From: Azohydromonas lata NBRC 102462
Lineage (GTDB): Bacteria > Pseudomonadota > Gammaproteobacteria > Burkholderiales > Burkholderiaceae_C
Reading direction: 5' to 3'
Length of the DNA: 45,826 bases
NCBI RefSeq assembly: GCF_001571085.1
Contig: NZ_BCTC01000051.1
Location: 1-45,826 of the forward strand
How positions within the stretch are numbered: position 1 is the first letter of the stretch; each line of letters opens with the position of its first letter. Below, in pieces: positions 1-10,802 of the stretch. Position numbers and translations under genes: made by a program. Under the pieces are notes generated by a model. It was not told where the DNA came from. It saw only the letters and a program-made list of their open reading frames with translations, and did no database searches.

Positions 1-1
1 G

Positions 2-202
2 GCGGCACTCCAGAAGGGCAGCCCCATCCACGGCATGCCGATCCTGGAGGCCTACAAGGCCAAGACCGTGATCGTGAACAAGCGCTCGATGGCCGCGGGC
101 TACGCCGGCCTGGACAACGAGCTGTTCTACATGGACAAGACCATGATGGTGTTCGGCGACGCCAAGAAGGTCGTGGAGGACATGGTCAAGGCCGTGGAGT
201 GA
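2..202 (+). CDS. pntB: NAD(P) transhydrogenase beta subunit, C-terminal end (partial)
   Basis: Only the last 66 codons are in the window; the gene enters from the left. PntB is the membrane subunit of proton-translocating NAD(P) transhydrogenase, which uses the proton gradient to make NADPH from NADH. The visible part is the end of domain III, the NADP(H)-binding domain on the cytoplasmic side. It shows the family signature around [10 protein letters not shown], then VIVNKRSM and the loop [11 protein letters not shown], followed by the usual short end after the DAKKVVEDM helix. The stop is at 200-202. The 154-base gap to the next gene suggests that the thiolase may be transcribed separately. 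Confidence 0.93.
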   Translation, partial: AALQKGSPIHGMPILEAYKAKTVIVNKRSMAAGYAGLDNELFYMDKTMMVFGDAKKVVEDMVKAVE

Positions 203-356
203 CCGGAAAGCGGTTCCGCTCAGACGCAAATCCTGCTCCCCCGGACGTACACCGGGTATCCCGGCGCCTGCCGCTTGACGGCGTCGACGACGATTCGCCC
301 GCAAGCTGCAGGCAACCCAAGCAGTTCACAACAGCCACTTCAGCACAGGGAATCTC

Positions 357-1541
<1,185 letters not shown>

Positions 1542-1956
1542 CATGCAGCCGCAGCCGTCTTTCTTTGCCCAGGGCACGGCCCTTGAACCGCAGTGAGGCG
1601 GCCACGGGTCCATGAACTGAGGCACGTCGCACTGTTGCTTCAATGCGCTGCCGGCCGCCTTGTGGACATGTCCCACACGCTGCACGCCGGAGTTGCAGAG
1701 CAGTTCACAAGCGTGGTCGGTAACCCGCCGGTATCGTGGCAAGAGAGGGGCCGATCACGCGCATGACAGACGTGTGCTGGCGCAACTGGCACACCACACC
1801 AGAAAATTCCTGGCGGACACCATGATTTCTTTGACCACAGCAGCTGATGAAGTCGACCGCCTGGCAGGAAACGGCGGCCAAACGCGTGAGAAGGCGCCCG
1901 GGCCCTGCCATACTGACGAGGCCGTCGCAAAGCTCACCGGGCATCAAGGGCGCCAA
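1542..1956. other. Gap between thiolase and folE
   Basis: No gene is recognised here. The folE reading frame stays open upstream of the chosen start, with another in-frame ATG at 1822, so part of this stretch could be an N-terminal extension. The extension does not look like FolE protein and would make the enzyme longer than its relatives. The rest probably holds the folE promoter, but I could not pick a convincing one. Confidence 0.4.
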
Positions 1957-2649
1957 ATGCCTTTCGATGAGGGCATCCCGGTGTCGGTCAGGATCCGAGA
2001 GCGGATCCGGGCCGCGGGTAAGCGTTATCACGCCAACGACAACATTGCGGCGTTCATCGAACCTGGCGAGCTCGAGCAGTTGCTCGACGAAGTCCAGGAA
2101 AAGATGAGTGGTGTGCTTGAAAGCCTCGTCATCGATACCGAGAGCGATCACAACACCAGGGAGACGGCACGGCGGGTCGCCAAGATGTACGTGCACGAGA
2201 TTTTCCGGGGCCGCTATGCCGCGCAACCGCCGGTCACCGAGTTCCCGAACGCGGAGGGACTCAATGAATTGATGATCGTCGGGCCCATCACGGTGCGCAG
2301 CGCGTGCTCGCACCACCTGTGCCCGATCATCGGCAAGCTGTGGATCGGGCTGATGCCGAACCAGGACTCGAACCTGATTGGCCTGTCCAAGTATGTTCGA
2401 TTAGCCGACTGGATCATGAGCCGGCCCCAGATCCAGGAGGAAGCCGTTACCCAGGTGGCCAACCTGCTACAGGAGAAGACCCGTCCAGACGGGCTTGCCA
2501 TCGTCATGGAGGCGGATCATTTCTGCATGCATTGGCGTGGCGTGAAGGATATGGACTCCACCATGATCAACAGCGTCATGCGCGGCGCTTTTCTGACCGA
2601 TCCGACATTGCGGCGTGAATTCCTGTCCCTGCTTGAAAAAAGACGTTGA
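1957..2649 (+). CDS. folE: GTP cyclohydrolase I
   Basis: A 230-residue type I GTP cyclohydrolase, which converts GTP to 7,8-dihydroneopterin triphosphate, the first step to folate and pterins. The zinc ligands are all visible: Cys117 and His120 in SACSHHLCP, and Cys190 in DHFCMHWRG. The fold-typical segments VIDTESDHNT, TARRVAKMY, NELMIVGPI, IGLSKYVRLADWI and MINSVMRGAF are intact. I chose the ATG at 1957 because it gives the family length and has AAGGG just upstream. The frame is open back to 1660, with an ATG at 1822 as the main alternative. It stands alone, with no folate neighbours in view. Confidence 0.92.
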   Translation: MPFDEGIPVSVRIRERIRAAGKRYHANDNIAAFIEPGELEQLLDEVQEKMSGVLESLVIDTESDHNTRETARRVAKMYVHEIFRGRYAAQPPVTEFPNAEGLNELMIVGPITVRSACSHHLCPIIGKLWIGLMPNQDSNLIGLSKYVRLADWIMSRPQIQEEAVTQVANLLQEKTRPDGLAIVMEADHFCMHWRGVKDMDSTMINSVMRGAFLTDPTLRREFLSLLEKRR

Positions 2650-2763
2650 CCGAACAACCTATACGACCAATTGGTGGTCCAAGCCCGAAAATGAAGCGAC
2701 CGTATCTCGCACTGCAGGCGGTGCCTACCATAGAGCTGCGACGCAGGAACTTGGTAGCCGCTT

Positions 2764-2982
2764 CTAACGCGCTTCCCGGTCCTTGACGTTGGCCGCGTGA
2801 CCGCCTGTTGCCCAATCGATGCGCGACTGCAGCAGGAAGTTCGACAGCCGCTCCAGCAGCGAGCGACGCAGCGGCACGGCCGCTCGGTCTCCTGCTGGGC
2901 GAGAGACCTTGAGCCAGGACAACTTGCTACGCCGGCCAAAACTCTGAGACGGCAGGGACGGGGGCAAGGCGATCGAAGACAT
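2764..2982 (-). CDS. Small hypothetical protein
   Basis: I do not recognise this 72-residue protein. It has no membrane segment, is rich in arginine, leucine and serine, and has a middle section (about residues 35-55) that could form an amphipathic helix. The case for a real gene is its start: the minus-strand ATG at 2982 has GGGAGAA about seven bases upstream, and a further AGGAGG lies before an in-frame GTG at 2998-3000. It is monocistronic and convergent with folE. It may equally be a chance frame in GC-rich DNA; conservation in relatives would decide. Confidence 0.35.
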   Translation of the reverse strand: MSSIALPPSLPSQSFGRRSKLSWLKVSRPAGDRAAVPLRRSLLERLSNFLLQSRIDWATGGHAANVKDREAR

Positions 2983-4373
2983 GAGGTTCTCCCGAGACAC
3001 GACCTCCTGTACGGCATCGCGTCAGTAGTGGAAACCCCATGATAGGGTTTTCACCTATCGAATGCAATGCCGTCCTGTCCGTGTTGTCGGACCAGTGCCT
3101 GAGGGCACCGACTTCATCCCGTGGGCGCAATTACTTTGCCTACACCTGACGGATGTCGCCACAAAACAAGTCCATGTTTCAGAAGGCGGGCAAAGCCGAT
3201 CCGAGACGCATGCGGCGTGGGCTGCAACGCTGCCAGGGAAGCGTTGACCGATGTCCTGAGGATGTAGGGACCGTTGCGGGCGGGCAGTGCATTCGGGGAG
3301 TGCGCAAGCAGCCGACTGCTCATCGCGTACGCCGGTCCCCCGCTCAAACTTGTGCACGCTCCGCGATAGATGTAGGCCTACAGATAGCCCCACCCATTCG
3401 AAGACATGCAAGGAAAGGCTGGGCGTCGAGCAAAGCGGTCTGAACGCCTTGCCGGACCATGGGTGATGTCCTGGCGCCGAGCCGGGGCAAGCTGTGCACG
3501 ACCCGCCATGGCTTAGGCCGCACGACGACTCGGTTGCGCGCTGGCATTGGCCCCGTGGCATAGGGCTTTTGCGTCCTCTTTCTCCTGGCGCGAGAGGACG
3601 ATTGTGCGTTGACACCGACCGTGTGCGGTGTAGTTCCCGGTCTGCCTGGGCATCCCGGGCACCGAGACACAACGACCGATGTGCGACCGCTGCAAGTCCG
3701 GCATAGCGACATCGCTGACGTGTGTCGCACGAGCAGCCGTCCGGCGTTGGCGTCATACCCCACAGCGGCCGACTGCTTGCAGCTTGCAACTCGACGGGCA
3801 CGGCGTCTGGTTGCCGCCGAGGCGCACTTGCTGCCTATGACACCCACGCTATCTCTGGCAGTCACTCGCGGACGCACCGATGTGGCAGCGATGCAGAACG
3901 GCGTGAAACAAGGTGATGTGACCCGGCAGCCAACCATGAGCAAAACCAATGTGACGCCACAGGAATCTACTGATGACTATGGCTGTTGAATTGAACACAA
4001 TCGACGCAAATGTCACGAAACCACGGTACACCAGTTGACATGCGGAAGGGCCTGCCGCATCGACTGCGGCAGGAGACATGACTCACAGCCTCCATGGAGC
4101 AGCGACATGGCCTCTCGGCGCCAGTGCCTTCAATTGGCATACAGGTACTGCGGCAGACGCCGCTGTGACTTCATCGAATCGATGCTGTCGAGAGTCGACA
4201 TCCATGGAGCCGCGCACATGCGCAGGCTGGCACTGCGTTGAATTCCCTGCCTGTCGTGCCGTGTCCGATTGCCATGCCAGGCACCGCTGTGCAGGCCAGT
4301 GGATTTACTGCGGACGCGGCCGAACCAGGTCCTCTCCGATGCCCCAGGCATCGACAACGATCGACAAAAATTG
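2983..4373. other. Long gene-poor gap before the indolepyruvate oxidoreductase
   Basis: About 1.4 kb without a gene I can support. Several frames of 60 to 200 codons are open on both strands, but none gives a recognisable motif, signal peptide or good ribosome binding site, and they overlap one another in all directions as expected for GC-rich noncoding DNA. The right end contains a stem-loop at 4051-4073 and two similar copies of a short motif around TCCATGGAGC at about 4090 and 4201. The promoter of the following gene should lie here. Confidence 0.4.
4051..4073. repeat. Stem-loop in the leader of the indolepyruvate oxidoreductase
   Basis: A perfect 9-bp inverted repeat, CCTGCCGCA and TGCGGCAGG, is separated by the 5-base loop TCGAC. 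There is no T run after it, so it is not a standard intrinsic terminator. It could be an operator, an RNA structure in the leader of the gene at 4374, or chance. Confidence 0.4.
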
Positions 4374-7300
4374 ATGGACAAGCCCGAGCTCCTAGCCCCT
4401 GTCACGCTCGAAGACAAGTACACCCTGCCCAGGGGCCGCGTCTACATGACCGGCACCCAGGCCCTGGTGCGGCTGCTGATGGCGCAAAAAGCCCGCGATG
4501 CCGCAGCCGGCCTGACTACCGCTGGCTTCGTCTCGGGCTATCGTGGCTCACCGCTGGGTGCGGTGGACCAGGAGCTGTGGAAGGCCAAGAAACACCTTGC
4601 CCAGCACGACATCAAGTTCGTCCCCGGCCTCAACGAGGAACTGGCTGCCACTGCCGTGTGGGGCACGCAGATGGTCAACCTCGACCCCAACGCCAAGGTC
4701 GATGGCGTGTTCTCGCTGTGGTACGGCAAGGGCCCCGGGGTGGACCGCAGCGGCGACGTCTTCAAGCACGGCAACATCGCCGGCTGCTCCCAACACGGCG
4801 GCGTGCTGCTCGTTGCGGGTGACGACCATTCCTGCAAGTCGTCGAGCCTGCCGCACCAGAGCGAGCACGCCTTCATTGCCGCCATGATCCCTGTGCTCAA
4901 CCCGTCGGGCGTGCGCGAGTTCATCGAGTTCGGCCTGCACGGCTGGGCCATGTCGCGCTACTCGGGCTGCTGGGTGGGCTTCAAGTCCATCAGCGACACC
5001 ATCGAGTCGTCCTCCTCCTTTGAGATCGATCCGATGGCCGTGGAGATCAAGGTTCCCGACACCTACCCGATCCCCAGCGACGGCTTCCACATCCGCTGGC
5101 CCGATCCGCCTCTGGAGCAGGAGAACCGGCTGCAGCGCGAGCGCCTCTATGCGCTGCTGGAGTACGTGCGCCTGAACCGGCTCAACCGCCAGGACTGGGC
5201 GGCGCCCAACGCGAAGCTGGGCATCGTCACCACCGGCAAGAGCTACCTCGACGTGCGCGAGGCGCTGGCCATGATGGGCATCGACGAAGGCAGCGCGCAG
5301 CGGCTTGGCATCCGGCTGCTCAAGATCGGCGTGTCCTGGCCGCTGGAGCCCGAGTGCATCCGCGAGTTCGCCGAAGGGCTGGACGAGATCCTGGTGGTCG
5401 AGGAGAAGCGCCAGATCATCGAGTACCAGCTCAAGGAGCAGCTCTACAACGCCCCGATCGCCTCGCGTCCCCGCGTGGTCGGCAAGTACGACGAGACGGG
5501 CGAATGGGTCAAGGTGCCGCACGACGGCATCCTGCTGTCCCCCAACGGCGAACTCACGCCGGCGGCAATCGCCAACGTGATCGCCGCGCGCATCGCCAAG
5601 GTATTCGGCAGCGACTCGCTGTCCGGGAAGGCGCGTGGCTACCTGGTTCCCTGTCTGGCTGCAGACGGATTTACCCGCCCGGAGCCAGGGTCGCAGCAGC
5701 GTCTGCCGTACTTCTGCTCGGGCTGTCCGCACAACACCAGTACCAAGGTGCCGGAAGGTTCGCGCGCCGTGGCCGGCATCGGCTGCCACTACATGGCGCA
5801 ATGGATGGACCGCCGCACCGAAACCTTCACGCAGATGGGCGGCGAGGGCGTGAGCTGGATCGGCCAGGCGCCGTTCACCTCTACGCCCCACATCTTCGCC
5901 AACCTGGGTGATGGCACCTACATGCACTCGGGGTCGCTCGCGATCCGCGCGGCCAAGGCCGCGGGCGTGAACATCACCTACAAGATCCTGGTCAACGACG
6001 CGGTGGCCATGACCGGCGGCCAGCCCGTGGAGGGCTCGCCCACCGTGCCGCAGATCCTGCAGCAGCTCGCCGCCGAGGGCGTGGAGCACCTGCACCTCGT
6101 CTCCGACGAGCCCGAGCTCTACCAGCGCATGGGCGGACTGCCCGCGGGCGTGGCCGTCAGCCACCGCGACGGCATGGACGAGCTGCAGCGAGACTTGCGC
6201 GAGAAGCAGGGCGTCTCCGTGATCGTCTACGCCCAGACCTGCGCCGCCGAGAAGCGGCGCCGGCGCAAGAAGAAGCAGCTGGTCGATCCGCCCAAGCGCG
6301 TCGTCATCAACGAGGAGGTGTGCGAGGGCTGCGGCGACTGCGGCGTGCAGTCCAACTGCGTCTCCATCCTGCCGCTGGAAACTCCGCTGGGCCGCAAGCG
6401 TCAGATCGACCAGAGCTCTTGCAACAAGGACTACTCTTGCGTGAAGGGTTTTTGCCCGAGCTTCGTCACGGTCGAGGGCGGCGCACTGCGCAAGCCTGCG
6501 AAGTCCAAGGCATCGCCGCCGGAGAACCTGACGGCACCCGTGCTGCCCGCGCTCGATGCGCCGTGCAACGTGGTGGTGACAGGCGTGGGCGGGACGGGCG
6601 TGGTGACCGTCGGCGCGCTCATGGGCATGGCCGCGCACCTGGAAGGCAAGGGCGTGCTGGTGCTGGACATGGCAGGCCTGGCACAAAAAGGGGGTGCCGT
6701 GATGTCCCATGTGCGTCTGGCCGCCACGCCTGCCGGGCTGCATGCCGCGCGGGTCGCCGCGAAGCAGGCCGACGTGGTGCTGGGCTGCGACCTGATGGTG
6801 GGCGCAGGCAAGGATGCGATCAGCACCATGGATGCCACGCGCACGCGTGCCGTGATGAATACCGACGTGGCGCCCACCGGTGCCTTCACGCAGGATCCGG
6901 ACTGGCAAACCTCGCCCGACGCGATGCTGCAGCGCGTGCGTGATGCAGCACAGTCGGTCGAAGCCCTCAACGCCACGGCGATGGCCACCGCGCTGATGGG
7001 CGACGCCGTGGCGACCAACGTGTTCGTTCTGGGCTATGCCTGGCAGAAGGGCTGGATTCCGCTGCAGGAGTCGTCCCTCATGCGTGCCATCGAGCTCAAC
7101 GGCGCTGCGGTGCCGATGAACAAGGCAGCGTTCGCTTGGGGCAGGCAGGCTGCACTGGATTTGGGACTCGTGCAGCAGGCCGCCGGGCTGGACAGGCCCA
7201 CCGCGGTGGTGACGATGCCCACGCGCACCCCCGGGCTGGAAGCACTGATCGAGGACCGCACGAGGCGCCTTGTCGCCTACCAGAGCGCAGCCTATGCCAG

Positions 7301-7910
7301 GCGCTATGAGAGCTTCGTGCGCCAGATCGCGGCGGCCGAGAAACAGCGCACCGGCACGGACCGCCTGGCGCGCGAGGTGGCGGTGAGCCTGTACAAGCTC
7401 ATGGCGTACAAGGACGAGTACGAGGTAGCGCGGCTGTACGTCGAGACCGGGTTCTTCGATCGTGTCGCTTCCCAGTTCGAGGGGAATTACAAGCTGCGCT
7501 TTCACCTGGCACCGCCGCTGTTCTCCAAGCGTGATGCGCAGGGCCACCTGATCAAGCAAGCCTATGGGCCGTGGATCGCCACCGCCTACAAGGTCCTTGC
7601 CAAGGCCAAGCGCCTGCGTGGCACGCCGCTGGACGTCTTCGGCTACACCGCCGAGCGCCGTGGCGAGCGCGCAGCCATCGGCAAGTTCGAGCTGCTGATG
7701 TGCCAGGTCGTCGGCCTGCTCACGAAGGAACGCTTGCCTACGGCGCTGGCATTGGCTCGTCTGCCCCAAGGGGTTCGCGGCTATGGCCATGTGAAGGAGC
7801 ACAACGCCGAGGCAGCCCATGCACGGCAGCGCCAGCTGCTGGCCGAGTTCTACGCCACTGTTCCGGCGCCCACATCGTCCCCTGCGCAGGCAGCGCGCGC
7901 GGCAGCTTGA
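4374..7910 (+). CDS. Indolepyruvate:ferredoxin oxidoreductase, fused alpha/gamma form
   Basis: A 1178-residue protein of the single-chain indolepyruvate ferredoxin oxidoreductase family, usual length about 1150-1190. It oxidatively decarboxylates aryl- and branched 2-oxoacids with CoA to acyl-CoA, CO2 and reduced ferredoxin. Domains in order: pyrimidine-binding domain (GYRGSPLGAVD near residue 60); TPP-binding core with GCPHNTST, GDGTYMHSG and the metal loop NDAVAMTGGQ; an iron-sulfur segment starting at Cys650 (CEGCGDCG) with a second group CNKDYSCVKGFC; the gamma domain with nucleotide-loop-like GVGGTGVVTVG at about 737; and the C-terminal helical region typical of the proteobacterial fused enzymes. 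The ATG at 4374 has only a weak ribosome site; a TTG directly precedes it. The carbonic anhydrase starts 33 bases downstream, so the two are probably co-transcribed. Confidence 0.93.
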   Translation: MDKPELLAPVTLEDKYTLPRGRVYMTGTQALVRLLMAQKARDAAAGLTTAGFVSGYRGSPLGAVDQELWKAKKHLAQHDIKFVPGLNEELAATAVWGTQMVNLDPNAKVDGVFSLWYGKGPGVDRSGDVFKHGNIAGCSQHGGVLLVAGDDHSCKSSSLPHQSEHAFIAAMIPVLNPSGVREFIEFGLHGWAMSRYSGCWVGFKSISDTIESSSSFEIDPMAVEIKVPDTYPIPSDGFHIRWPDPPLEQENRLQRERLYALLEYVRLNRLNRQDWAAPNAKLGIVTTGKSYLDVREALAMMGIDEGSAQRLGIRLLKIGVSWPLEPECIREFAEGLDEILVVEEKRQIIEYQLKEQLYNAPIASRPRVVGKYDETGEWVKVPHDGILLSPNGELTPAAIANVIAARIAKVFGSDSLSGKARGYLVPCLAADGFTRPEPGSQQRLPYFCSGCPHNTSTKVPEGSRAVAGIGCHYMAQWMDRRTETFTQMGGEGVSWIGQAPFTSTPHIFANLGDGTYMHSGSLAIRAAKAAGVNITYKILVNDAVAMTGGQPVEGSPTVPQILQQLAAEGVEHLHLVSDEPELYQRMGGLPAGVAVSHRDGMDELQRDLREKQGVSVIVYAQTCAAEKRRRRKKKQLVDPPKRVVINEEVCEGCGDCGVQSNCVSILPLETPLGRKRQIDQSSCNKDYSCVKGFCPSFVTVEGGALRKPAKSKASPPENLTAPVLPALDAPCNVVVTGVGGTGVVTVGALMGMAAHLEGKGVLVLDMAGLAQKGGAVMSHVRLAATPAGLHAARVAAKQADVVLGCDLMVGAGKDAISTMDATRTRAVMNTDVAPTGAFTQDPDWQTSPDAMLQRVRDAAQSVEALNATAMATALMGDAVATNVFVLGYAWQKGWIPLQESSLMRAIELNGAAVPMNKAAFAWGRQAALDLGLVQQAAGLDRPTAVVTMPTRTPGLEALIEDRTRRLVAYQSAAYARRYESFVRQIAAAEKQRTGTDRLAREVAVSLYKLMAYKDEYEVARLYVETGFFDRVASQFEGNYKLRFHLAPPLFSKRDAQGHLIKQAYGPWIATAYKVLAKAKRLRGTPLDVFGYTAERRGERAAIGKFELLMCQVVGLLTKERLPTALALARLPQGVRGYGHVKEHNAEAAHARQRQLLAEFYATVPAPTSSPAQAARAAA

Positions 7911-7943
7911 CCGCAATGCGCACAACTTTCACAAGGCTTTCCC

Positions 7944-8642
7944 ATGACGCATCTTTCCACCCTTGGCCCAGGCGTCACGCAACCGTGTGAGGCACCGATA
8001 TGCAGCCTCGACGCCATCTTTGCCAACAACCGGGCCTGGGCGCGCCAGTGCGTGCAGGCCGACCCGGACTTCTTCACGCGGCTGGCTCGCCAGCAAACAC
8101 CACGCTACCTGTGGATCGGCTGTTCTGACAGCCGGGTACCGGCCAACGAAATCGTGGGTCTTGCACCCGGCGAGGTTTTCGTGCACCGCAACATTGCCAA
8201 CGTGGTGGTGCATTCGGACCTGAACTGCCTATCGGTACTGCAGTACGCGGTGGAAACCCTCAAGGTCGAACACGTCATGGTGGTAGGCCATTACGGTTGC
8301 GGTGGCGTGCAGGCCGTGGCCGAGAAGCGCTCCGCGGGCTTGGCCGACAACTGGCTGCGCCATATCGAGGACGTCGCCTTCAAGCACGAGTTGCGCCTGG
8401 GAGCGGCGTTGGATGACGAGACACGCAGCAAGCGCCTGGTCGAGCTCAACGTCATCGAGCAAGTGGCCAACGTGTGCCGCACCACCATCTTGCGCCGGGC
8501 TTGGTACCGCGGTCAGCGCATCGAGGTCCACGGCCTCGTCTATGGCCTGGCCGACGGGCTGCTGCGTCGCGTGGGTGTCAGCGTCGGCAGTGGACAAGCA
8601 TGGGACGAGTGCTATCACGCATCACTGCAGAGCCTGGGCTGA
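7944..8642 (+). CDS. Beta-class carbonic anhydrase
   Basis: A 232-residue beta carbonic anhydrase that interconverts CO2 and bicarbonate in the cytoplasm. Zinc ligands are Cys60, His116 and Cys119, in IGCSDSRVP and GHYGCGGV. The catalytic dyad Asp62/Arg64 is present, as are the EVFVHRNIANVV segment and the DLNCLSVLQYAV helix, all typical of the Can/CynT clade. It follows the oxidoreductase by 33 bases. Since that enzyme releases CO2, the pair makes sense as one unit: the anhydrase would trap CO2 as bicarbonate, or supply it if the oxidoreductase runs in reverse. The physiological link is inference; the enzyme family is clear. Confidence 0.94.
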   Translation: MTHLSTLGPGVTQPCEAPICSLDAIFANNRAWARQCVQADPDFFTRLARQQTPRYLWIGCSDSRVPANEIVGLAPGEVFVHRNIANVVVHSDLNCLSVLQYAVETLKVEHVMVVGHYGCGGVQAVAEKRSAGLADNWLRHIEDVAFKHELRLGAALDDETRSKRLVELNVIEQVANVCRTTILRRAWYRGQRIEVHGLVYGLADGLLRRVGVSVGSGQAWDECYHASLQSLG

Positions 8643-8665
8643 AAGGGGCAAGGCACCAGGCCGCT

Positions 8666-9628
8666 TCAGAAGTTGTGCTGCACCCCTACGTCAAATCCGT
8701 TGCGGTCTGCCGTAGCATCGCGGTCCCGCGCGATGTTCAGGTAGACGAAGGTGCGCTTGGAGAAGTTGTAGTTGTAGCCCAGGGCCATCTTGCGGCTGAT
8801 CGGGAGGCTGGCGCTGGTGTTTCTCAGGTCACCGTAAACGACCTTCAGGCGTCCCCCACCGACGGGCATGTGAGCACCCACAACCCAGCTGCGGCGCTCT
8901 TCCTGGGTGTTCGTCTCACCCTGACCGTAACCGGCGGACAGCGTCACCGGACCGAGCACCGCGCGCATTGCAGCGAAGTGCCAAACGTCATGCACGCCGC
9001 CCGGGTTCTCGTAGCTGTAGCCCAGGAAAAGCGGTCCTGCTTGGTACCAGGCGCTGGCACCCACGGGATGCTCGGCGGTTAGCGGCCCTGGCAGGGTAGC
9101 CGAGTTCGGATTCGTGTCGCGTGCCCATTGCGCCACGAAGCCCAACGGTCCGGACTCGACCTTGTAGCTGATGGCGCCATCGTTGCGCACCGTGCCGATG
9201 TTGCCATTGCCAAACGCAACCATTGACGAAACGCCAGTGTGGATGAACGGGTCGGGTGCCATCTGCACCTCGACGTAGCCAGCGATGTAGTCGCGCCCCA
9301 TCGTTACGGTACCCCAGGGGCCCTTCAACCCGAGAATCGATTGTCCTTGGAAGAACCGCGCCGTGGTCAGCTCGCCAGTGTCGGACTTGAAGCGATTCTC
9401 CAGCCAGTAGAACGCGCTCAGGCCATTGCCCAGGTTCTCCGAGCCCCGCAGTCCGAAGCGGCTTTGTGCGCCTTCGCCAAGCCCCTTGTCGCCCTTGGCC
9501 GTCTTCGTGCCGATCTTGTCGACATAGCCGGAATCGATCTTTCCGAACAGGACCAAGGACGACTGCGCGGACGCCAGGCCCGTGCCTGCGGCCAACATGA
9601 CAGTGGACAGGACGTGTTTGATAGGCAT
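8666..9628 (-). CDS. Outer-membrane porin, Burkholderiales general porin family
   Basis: A 320-residue gram-negative porin. It has a cleavable signal peptide of about 21 residues ending ASA, an N-terminal first strand SSLVLFGKIDSGY, the family motif SRFGLRGSENLGNGLSAFYWLE, the loop-3 region GTVTMGRDY, and alternating beta-strands to a C-terminal phenylalanine in GFDVGVQHNF, the signal used by the BAM complex. It forms trimeric channels for small hydrophilic solutes. The ATG at 9628 has GGGGAG five bases upstream. The gene converges with the carbonic anhydrase, with only 23 bases between stops. It is downstream of the TctC-type receptor on the same strand, so it may serve uptake of the same carboxylate. 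Confidence 0.92.
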   Translation of the reverse strand: MPIKHVLSTVMLAAGTGLASAQSSLVLFGKIDSGYVDKIGTKTAKGDKGLGEGAQSRFGLRGSENLGNGLSAFYWLENRFKSDTGELTTARFFQGQSILGLKGPWGTVTMGRDYIAGYVEVQMAPDPFIHTGVSSMVAFGNGNIGTVRNDGAISYKVESGPLGFVAQWARDTNPNSATLPGPLTAEHPVGASAWYQAGPLFLGYSYENPGGVHDVWHFAAMRAVLGPVTLSAGYGQGETNTQEERRSWVVGAHMPVGGGRLKVVYGDLRNTSASLPISRKMALGYNYNFSKRTFVYLNIARDRDATADRNGFDVGVQHNF

Positions 9629-9821
9629 GCAACTCCCCGAAAAAATGAAGGTCTTCTCATCGGATGGCGCCGGCGATGCTGAACAGCCGCGGCATTGCGG
9701 ATGGGACCGCAGTGCAGGTCAACGCGAATGGCAACGGCGTAGGCGCATGCGGCCTCAATGCCCGACCCGAAGACGGCGGGCACTGCGGAGCCGGCTGGCC
9801 GTCAGCGGCCGCGAGCGCGCG

Positions 9822-10802
9822 TCACTCGGGCTGGATGCCCGCGTCGCGGACGATCTGGCCCCACGAGGCGCTTTCGTCAGCTTGAAACTTCGCGAATCGG
9901 CCGGGCGGCAAGAAAAAAGGAACGGTGCCCAGCTTGGCGTAGGCAGCCGTAGCCTCGGCGCTGCGCGAGGCCTTTTCCAGGAGCTCGCCGAGTCGTCGCA
10001 CCACGTCGGCCGGTGCCTTCGCTGGCAGGTACGCCCCCAGCCAGAAGCTGATGTCCATGCGCTTGACGCCAGCTTCTTCGAAGGTCGGCAGGTCTGGAGC
10101 GAACGGGCTGCGTGCCGTATCGGTCACGCCGATGGCCACCAGCTTGCCTGAACGCACGTGTGGCATCCCGGACAGGTCCGTGAATGCCATGTCGACCTGG
10201 CCGCTGATCAGGTCCGGCATCGCCGCGTTGCCGCTGCGGTACGGGATGCCGACGATGTCCAGGCCGGCCGACTTGCGCAACACCTCTGCCGGCAGTCGGC
10301 TGGTGATGCTCGTGTAGGCAAACGTGTACTTGCCCGGCTGTTTGCGCAGCAGTTCGATGAAATCGCTGATGCGGCGCACCGGCAGCTTTTCCGGGTTGAC
10401 GTACAGGATCATCGGGCCCTTGGCAACGGTATTGACCGGCGTGAAGTCCGCCACCGGGTCGTAGCTCAGTTTCTTGAATACATGCGGGTTGCCGGTGAAG
10501 GCAACGTTGCCCGTGACCAGGATCGTGTACCCGTCCGCGGACGCTTTCGCTACGGTCTGCGCTGCCAGCATCGAGCTGGCCCCAGGCTTGTTCTCCACGA
10601 TTGCCTGGACACCTGAGGTCCTGGCAACCTCGGCGGCCAGTGCGCGCACCAACACATCAGGTGCTGCACCTGCAGTGAAGGGCGTGACGAACGTCAGCAT
10701 CCGGTCAGGGTAGCCCGCAGCTGCCACGGACGTCGAGAGCGCTGCAGATGCCAGCCCTGCAACAAGCAGGGCCACGGGACGCAACTTTCTAAACATTTTC
10801 AT
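9822..10802 (-). CDS. Tripartite tricarboxylate transporter receptor, Bug/TctC family
   Basis: A 326-residue periplasmic solute receptor of the Bug family, greatly expanded in Burkholderiales. A signal peptide covers about residues 1-28, and the mature start YPDRMLTFVTPFTAGAAPDV carries the family's first ligand loop. VENKPGASSMLAAQTVAKA and GYTILVTGN follow, then GIPYRSGNAAMPDLISGQVDMAF and the RSPFAPDLPTFEEAG segment. It would bind a carboxylate and hand it to a TctAB permease. No TctA or TctB is in the window, which is common for these orphan receptors. The ATG at 10802 is preceded by GAGAA; a 6-bp stem-loop (CGCTTT/AAAGCG, 10825-10843) sits in the leader and could be an operator. Confidence 0.92.
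   Translation of the reverse strand: MKMFRKLRPVALLVAGLASAALSTSVAAAGYPDRMLTFVTPFTAGAAPDVLVRALAAEVARTSGVQAIVENKPGASSMLAAQTVAKASADGYTILVTGNVAFTGNPHVFKKLSYDPVADFTPVNTVAKGPMILYVNPEKLPVRRISDFIELLRKQPGKYTFAYTSITSRLPAEVLRKSAGLDIVGIPYRSGNAAMPDLISGQVDMAFTDLSGMPHVRSGKLVAIGVTDTARSPFAPDLPTFEEAGVKRMDISFWLGAYLPAKAPADVVRRLGELLEKASRSAEATAAYAKLGTVPFFLPPGRFAKFQADESASWGQIVRDAGIQPE

Noticed and set aside
3609-3989. A 126-codon plus-strand frame in the 3-4.4 kb gap
   Set aside because: No motif, no ribosome site and a longer antisense frame over the same bases; not supported as a gene.
4548-7925. An open frame of 1125 codons antisense to the indolepyruvate oxidoreductase
   Set aside because: It mirrors the real gene's codon pattern, is rich in His, Arg, Gly and Leu and has no motif; a typical shadow in GC-rich coding DNA.
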